NCBI GenBank assembly: GCA_903835865.1
Contig: CAILON010000418.1
Location: forward strand, 1 to 10,436
DNA length: 10,436 nucleotides
Source of the DNA: an uncultured beta proteobacterium
GTDB lineage: Bacteria > Pseudomonadota > Gammaproteobacteria > Burkholderiales > Burkholderiaceae
Direction: 5' to 3'
Shown: positions 6,683 through 10,436 of the stretch, piece after piece
Numbering within the stretch: the first letter of the stretch is position 1
How the letters are laid out: every line of letters starts with the position of its first letter
Notes under the pieces: generated by a model
Databases searched by the model: none
The model's input: only the letters and a program-made list of their open reading frames with translations
Told to the model about the DNA's origin: nothing
Made by a program: the position numbers and the translations under genes

Positions 6683-6720
6683 CCGTCTTGCAGACGGATA
6701 AATAGCTATTTTATCCGTCT
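6683..6720 (-). promoter_or_regulatory. Long inverted repeat with a competing third arm upstream of etfB
   Basis: AGACGGATAAA (6692-6702) and TTTATCCGTCT (6710-6720) are perfect complements. Allowing one bulged T, the pairing extends through the self-complementary centre AAATAGCTATTT to give about 14 pairs. A third arm, CCGTCT (6683-6688), can pair with the same AGACGG (6692-6697) through a 3-base loop, so two mutually exclusive hairpins are possible. No U-run follows on either strand, so it is not a standard intrinsic terminator. It could be a regulator binding site for etfBA, a transcript-end stabiliser for the synthetase mRNA, or a switch-like leader. Confidence 0.45.
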
Positions 6721-6741
6721 TAGGGGGCTTAGGCTTGACTC

Positions 6742-6758
6742 ATTCCATTTGATGGAAT
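6742..6758 (-). repeat. Inverted repeat at the synthetase stop codon
   Basis: ATTCCAT (6742-6748) and ATGGAAT (6752-6758) form a perfect 7-base stem with a 3-base loop. It overlaps the first base of the reverse-strand stop codon of the acyl-CoA synthetase gene. No U-run follows it in the direction of transcription. It may be an mRNA 3'-end stabiliser; a role is not shown. Confidence 0.35.
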
Positions 6759-8413
6759 CAAACATCAATAGCAGCCGCTGACCCAGCCAGCTTACGAAGC
6801 TCAAACTTTTGGATTTTTCCGGTGGAGGTCTTCGGCAATTCGCCAAACACAATGGCCTTGGGAACCTTAAATCCTGCCAAATGCTGCTTACAGTGAGCAA
6901 TAATTTCAGCAGGCGTCACCTCTACCCCTGGCTTAATTTCCAAGAAAGCGCATGGAGTCTCACCCCACTTTGGATCAGGTTTGGCCACCACTGCCGCAGC
7001 AATGACTGCTGGGTGACGGTAAAGGACATCTTCCACTTCGATAGAAGAGATATTCTCTCCGCCAGAAATAATGATGTCCTTACTGCGGTCTTTAATTTTG
7101 ACGTAGCCATCCGGGTTCATTACAGCCAAGTCGCCAGAATGGAACCAGCCACCTTCAAATGCCTCTTTGGTGGCTTTTTCATTCTTCAAATATCCCTTCA
7201 TGGCGATATTGCCCTTGAACATAATCTCACCCATGGTTTCACCATCGGCAGGAACGGGCTCCAAGGTCTCAGCATTTAAGACGGCAATGGCTTGTTGCAT
7301 GTGATAACGAACACCTTGACGTGCATTTAAGCGGGCACGCTCACCAATATCTAAATCATTCCACTCATCTTGTTTGACACAAACTGCGGCCGGCCCATAA
7401 ACCTCAGTTAAGCCGTAGACGTGCGTCAAATCAAAACCTAACTTTTCCATACCCTCAATAATGGAAGCAGGGGGAGCAGCCCCAGCAATCAAGCCTTTTA
7501 CCCCTACAGGCACGCCCACTTTTAATTCGTCTGGAGCATTGACTAATAAGTTATGCACAATAGGTGCCGCGCAGTAATGCGTCACACCATATTCTTTGAT
7601 GGCTGCAAAAATATGCTGGGCATCGACACGACGCAGACAAACATTCACACCGGCACGGGCAGCAATCGTCCATGGAAAGCACCAACCGTTGCAATGGAAC
7701 ATGGGTAAGGTCCACAAATACACGGGATGTTTATTGATATCCCAATCCAGTACATTTGATACGGCATTAATTGCAGCGCCACGATGGTGATACACAACCC
7801 CTTTAGGGTTACCTGTAGTGCCAGAGGTGTAGTTCAAGCAAATGGCTTGCCACTCATCAGAAGGCACTTGCCAGGCAAAATTGGGGTCGCCTTCAGAGAG
7901 GAATTTTTCATAAGTCAAGGTACCCAATTTTTCACCGGGCACATCAAATTCTTTTTCCTCAACATCAATCACCAAAATATCGCGGCCACTTTCTTTCTTG
8001 GCAATCTCCAGGGCTTTTTTCATCACACCAGAGAACTCTGGATCTACAATCACAACCTTTGCTTCACCATGATTCAACATGAAAGCAACTGACTCTGGGT
8101 CAAGACGAGTGTTCAGGGCATTTAAGACTGCACCTGCCATGGGGATGCCGAAATGCGCTTCGACCATAGGCGGTGTATTGGGCAGCATTACCGCTACCGT
8201 ATCGCCCAAGCCAATGCCATGCTTTTGCAAGGCGCTAGCTAAACGGCGACAGCGTTCATAAGTCTGCATCCAAGTTTGACGCAGATTCCCATGAATGACC
8301 GCTACACGATTCGGATAAACCTCAGCCGATCTCTCCAAAAATAAAAGTGGAGTTATGGGCGTGTGGTTGGCAGAATTACGATCCAAACCTTGTTCATAAA
8401 TATTGGCCATCAT
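6758..8413 (-). CDS. AMP-forming acyl-CoA synthetase (short/medium-chain or DmdB-like)
   Basis: This ANL-superfamily enzyme activates a carboxylic acid through an acyl-adenylate to its CoA thioester. The 551 residues include the ATP-binding P-loop YTSGTTGNPKG (195-205), the MFHCNGW motif (238-244), YGLTE (333-337), HSGD (425-428) and the hinge KDRSKDIIISGGENISS (441-457). The catalytic A10 motif is PKTSTGKIQK (527-536) with Lys533. The PMFHCNGW segment places it near plant-type AAE and bacterial medium-chain/DmdB-like ligases rather than acetyl-CoA synthetase; the exact substrate is unknown. Lys533 lies in the PKTxxGK context that Pat-type acetyltransferases recognise in related synthetases. 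The gene starts 20 bases after an HDAC-family deacetylase gene, with only a weak ribosome binding site before tandem ATGs (8411-8413 and 8408-8410), so either Met may start it. Confidence 0.93.
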   Translation of the reverse strand: MMANIYEQGLDRNSANHTPITPLLFLERSAEVYPNRVAVIHGNLRQTWMQTYERCRRLASALQKHGIGLGDTVAVMLPNTPPMVEAHFGIPMAGAVLNALNTRLDPESVAFMLNHGEAKVVIVDPEFSGVMKKALEIAKKESGRDILVIDVEEKEFDVPGEKLGTLTYEKFLSEGDPNFAWQVPSDEWQAICLNYTSGTTGNPKGVVYHHRGAAINAVSNVLDWDINKHPVYLWTLPMFHCNGWCFPWTIAARAGVNVCLRRVDAQHIFAAIKEYGVTHYCAAPIVHNLLVNAPDELKVGVPVGVKGLIAGAAPPASIIEGMEKLGFDLTHVYGLTEVYGPAAVCVKQDEWNDLDIGERARLNARQGVRYHMQQAIAVLNAETLEPVPADGETMGEIMFKGNIAMKGYLKNEKATKEAFEGGWFHSGDLAVMNPDGYVKIKDRSKDIIISGGENISSIEVEDVLYRHPAVIAAAVVAKPDPKWGETPCAFLEIKPGVEVTPAEIIAHCKQHLAGFKVPKAIVFGELPKTSTGKIQKFELRKLAGSAAAIDV

Positions 8414-8433
8414 TTACTTTCAGTTTTCAACTT

Positions 8434-9354
8434 TTAAATGTCGGCTAGTGCTTTAACGTGGGCAACTACGCTACGACCTAATGCGGAGAGGTTATACCCA
8501 CCCTCTAAACAACTGACGATGCGCCCTTGCGCATAGTCTTTAGCAATTTCTTTGAGACGTTGAGTAATCCATACATAGTCATCCTCAACCAAACTCATCT
8601 GACCCAAGTCATCTTCGCGGTGCGCATCAAAACCAGCAGAAATAATAATCAGCTCTGGCTCAAAATTGCGCAAAGCAGGAAGCCAGCGTTCTTCCACAAT
8701 CGAGCGAACCACATCGCCACGCGTGGAGGCCGGCAAGGGAATATTGACCATATTGCTTGCATTATCTAAGCCGCTATAGGGATAAAACGGGTGCTGGAAA
8801 AAGCTACACATCATTACATTAGGATCATTGATGAAGGCTGCTTCAGTGCCGTTGCCGTGATGGACATCAAAATCAATAATGGCGACACGCTCAATGCCAT
8901 AGGTTTCCATCGCATAACGAGCAGCAATTGCTACATTATCAAAAAGACAAAAACCCATAGACCGTGTGGGTTCAGCATGATGGCCGGGAGGCCTTACCGC
9001 ACAGAAGACATTTTCAACTTCACCCTTCATGACCGCATCTACACCTGCGATTGCTGCACCAGCTGCACGCAGGGCGGCCCTGTAGGTATGGGGATTCATA
9101 ATGGTATCGCCATCGAGCATGAAGTAACCGGTCTCAGGAGCGCGATCCCGAACAAAGCTAACATGCTCAGAGCTGTGAACCAGCTCAAGTTGCTCTTCGC
9201 TTGCCAATGGTGCATCTAAATGATGCAGAAAGCGGTCAACGCCGCTACGGATCAACTGATCATTGATTGCCTGAATTCTTTCCGGGCACTCTGGATGATG
9301 GCTGCCCATCTCATGTTTCAGAAAGTCTGGGTGGGTTATGTATCCTGTTGTCAT
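8434..9354 (-). CDS. HDAC-family (class II / acetylpolyamine amidohydrolase-like) zinc deacetylase
   Basis: This predicted cytoplasmic zinc hydrolase removes acyl groups from lysine or from small amines. The 306 residues show the arginase/deacetylase fold motifs in order. These are HPECPERI (20-27), RPPGHHAEP (121-129) with the catalytic His125/His126, DFDVHHGNGT (161-170) with zinc ligands Asp163 and His165, AGFDAHRED (240-248) with zinc ligand Asp243, and LEGGYNL (283-289) with transition-state Tyr287. All catalytic residues are present. The ATG (9352-9354) has an AAGGA site about nine bases upstream. The gene is first in a likely operon with the acyl-CoA synthetase (20-base gap) and is divergent from the lytic transglycosylase gene. 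Neighbourhood suggests a role like Bacillus AcuC, deacetylating a synthetase lysine. Polyamine deacetylation remains possible. Confidence 0.93.
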   Translation of the reverse strand: MTTGYITHPDFLKHEMGSHHPECPERIQAINDQLIRSGVDRFLHHLDAPLASEEQLELVHSSEHVSFVRDRAPETGYFMLDGDTIMNPHTYRAALRAAGAAIAGVDAVMKGEVENVFCAVRPPGHHAEPTRSMGFCLFDNVAIAARYAMETYGIERVAIIDFDVHHGNGTEAAFINDPNVMMCSFFQHPFYPYSGLDNASNMVNIPLPASTRGDVVRSIVEERWLPALRNFEPELIIISAGFDAHREDDLGQMSLVEDDYVWITQRLKEIAKDYAQGRIVSCLEGGYNLSALGRSVVAHVKALADI

Positions 9355-9388
9355 TACTCGAAATCCTTAATAGCAAAACTGTAATTTT

Positions 9389-9394
9389 TATAAT
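9389..9394 (+). promoter_or_regulatory. Consensus -10 box very close to the mltB-like start
   Basis: TATAAT (9389-9394) is a perfect -10 hexamer, but no good -35 is seen at 16-18 bases upstream. It ends 11 bases before the ATG at 9406, so transcription would start around 9400-9402 and leave a leader of only about five bases. There is no Shine-Dalgarno in this interval. Both point to a nearly leaderless mRNA, unless the hexamer is fortuitous in this AT-rich 51-base divergent spacer. Confidence 0.4.
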
Positions 9395-9405
9395 CTAATC
9401 TCAAC

Positions 9406-10436
9406 ATGAATTATCGCGTCTCCTACCTACTTATTGCCCTGCTTTTGGGAGCCTGTTCCAGCACTCCCATACAAACCAGCAACCAACCCCCAACAGCCCA
9501 ACAGCCCATCGTAAACCAAGTCGACGATGCAGTCTCTGAAGCCCGTTTTAGCCAAAACCTGAGTGAACTGATGACCCAGGTTTCCCAAGCCTATCAAATT
9601 CCTATAGCCAGCATAGAGTTGGGCTTCTTAGATGCTAAAACGATTCCGTCAATCCGCAAATTGGTATTACCCCCATCGGCTAGCTTTAAGAAGAATTGGG
9701 TGGTATATCGCCAGCGCTTTATTGAACCCGTCCGCCTCAAGGCTGGTAAAGCCTTCTGGGAGCAAAATCAGGCCTTTTTAAGTCAAACAGCACAGGCTAC
9801 AGGGGTTCCTGCCGAACTCATTGTTGCCATCATTGGCATCGAAACAATCTATGGGCGCCAAACGGGTACTTTTAGAGTGAAAGATGTTCTCTCCACATTG
9901 GCCTTTAGTTATCCGGATACCCCTAATAAACCCGCTCGAGAACAGCTTTTTAAAGATCAACTGAAAGAACTCATTTTGATGTGCTGGAGTGAGGCCGGAG
10001 GGGTACTTCCCGCAAAAAATAATATGCAAGGTGTTAATCAGGCCCGTTTTAATGCATGCCTGAACCAAAACAGCTCTTATGCAGGTGCGATTGGTTTACC
10101 CCAATTTATGCCCAGCAGTATTCGTAGCTTTGCACTAGACGGTGATGGAGATGGCCGTATTGATTTAAGACTTAACGCAAAAGATGCAATTGCCAGCGTT
10201 GCCAACTTTATGAAGATGCATGGCTGGCAAACAGGAATGCCAATTTATTTTCCAGTACAAGAAAAAGCTATCCCAGCTGCAAGAGCTTTAGCGGATGGTG
10301 AACCTCAGCTGAAATACACCGTACAAGAATTTATTGAAAAAGGAATTCTGACTGCACAACGGGGTGATCTACAAAACGGTGGGGTTGAGCCCCAAAGTAA
10401 AGCCATGATCGTTGATCTCCCCTATCCCGATAAGGA
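9406..10436 (+). CDS. MltB-type lytic murein transglycosylase, lipoprotein (3' end beyond window)
   Basis: This is a periplasmic, probably outer-membrane-anchored enzyme that cleaves peptidoglycan glycan strands to 1,6-anhydromuramic acid products. 343 codons are present and the frame is open to the window end. It starts MNYRVSYLLIALLLGAC, a lipoprotein signal with lipobox LGAC and Cys17. The catalytic domain includes AIIGIETIYGRQTG (141-154) with Glu146 as the catalytic acid matching Glu162 of E. coli MltB, and SYAGAIGLPQFMPSS (224-238). An EF-hand-like loop DGDGDGRIDL (245-254) follows, then IASVANFMKMHGW (262-274). Between about 185 and 223 it has a longer segment than I expect in MltB, with Cys193 and Cys218. 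The ATG was chosen because it is the only start that keeps the signal peptide. It is divergent from the deacetylase gene. Confidence 0.93.
   Translation, partial: MNYRVSYLLIALLLGACSSTPIQTSNQPPTAQQPIVNQVDDAVSEARFSQNLSELMTQVSQAYQIPIASIELGFLDAKTIPSIRKLVLPPSASFKKNWVVYRQRFIEPVRLKAGKAFWEQNQAFLSQTAQATGVPAELIVAIIGIETIYGRQTGTFRVKDVLSTLAFSYPDTPNKPAREQLFKDQLKELILMCWSEAGGVLPAKNNMQGVNQARFNACLNQNSSYAGAIGLPQFMPSSIRSFALDGDGDGRIDLRLNAKDAIASVANFMKMHGWQTGMPIYFPVQEKAIPAARALADGEPQLKYTVQEFIEKGILTAQRGDLQNGGVEPQSKAMIVDLPYPDK

Noticed and set aside
6809..7279. 156-codon open frame on the plus strand opposite the acyl-CoA synthetase
   Set aside because: It overlaps the highly conserved hinge and A10 region of the synthetase and shows no protein-like composition or motif.
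8791..9219. 142-codon open frame on the plus strand opposite the deacetylase gene
   Set aside because: The minus-strand frame has every HDAC catalytic motif. The plus-strand product has no recognisable domain, so it is a shadow frame.
1..10436. Search for mobile elements, CRISPR arrays, tRNA/rRNA genes, phage or toxin-antitoxin genes
   Set aside because: No transposase, integrase, regularly spaced repeats or RNA-gene signatures were seen. Nearly all sequence is accounted for by conserved genes, and no non-coding gap exceeds about 225 bases.

Overview
The window looks like an ordinary chromosomal segment of a betaproteobacterium in the Burkholderiaceae, most likely Polynucleobacter or a close relative. 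This rests on the moderate, somewhat AT-leaning base composition, the gene order, and protein sequences typical of the order (the L19 and S16 N-termini, the ETF pair, and a 595-residue acyl-CoA dehydrogenase). The genus is an inference from recall, not from a search. I see no mobile element, CRISPR array, tRNA or rRNA.

Layout. (1) Bases 1-1834, minus strand: the conserved translation operon rpsP-rimM-trmD-rplS, with rplS cut by the window edge after 13 codons. A leader with two hairpins precedes rpsP and another hairpin lies between rpsP and rimM. (2) 1835-2058: divergent control region. (3) 2059-3063, plus strand: a META-domain lipoprotein followed by a small four-helix membrane protein with a TM2-like start. 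(4) 3046-3102: hairpins shared by two converging transcription units. (5) 3112-9354, minus strand: an acyl-group activation and oxidation block, transcribed in the order HDAC-family deacetylase, acyl-CoA synthetase, etfB, etfA, acyl-CoA dehydrogenase. A 132-base spacer with several inverted repeats lies between the synthetase and etfB. (6) 9406-10436, plus strand: an MltB-type lytic transglycosylase lipoprotein, divergent from the deacetylase and running off the right edge.

How the genes work together. The synthetase would activate a carboxylic acid to its CoA thioester, the dehydrogenase would oxidise it at the alpha-beta bond, and EtfAB would carry the electrons towards the quinone pool. 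The deacetylase sits 20 bases upstream of the synthetase. The synthetase carries the PKTxxGK motif whose lysine is acetylated in related enzymes, so the pair may form a local acylation/deacylation switch. The synthetase and dehydrogenase also resemble the DmdB/DmdC enzymes of methylmercaptopropionate breakdown, but their substrate cannot be read from sequence alone. No wholly novel system is evident. The best leads are the deacetylase-synthetase pairing, the competing hairpins upstream of etfB, and the possible attenuator upstream of rpsP.
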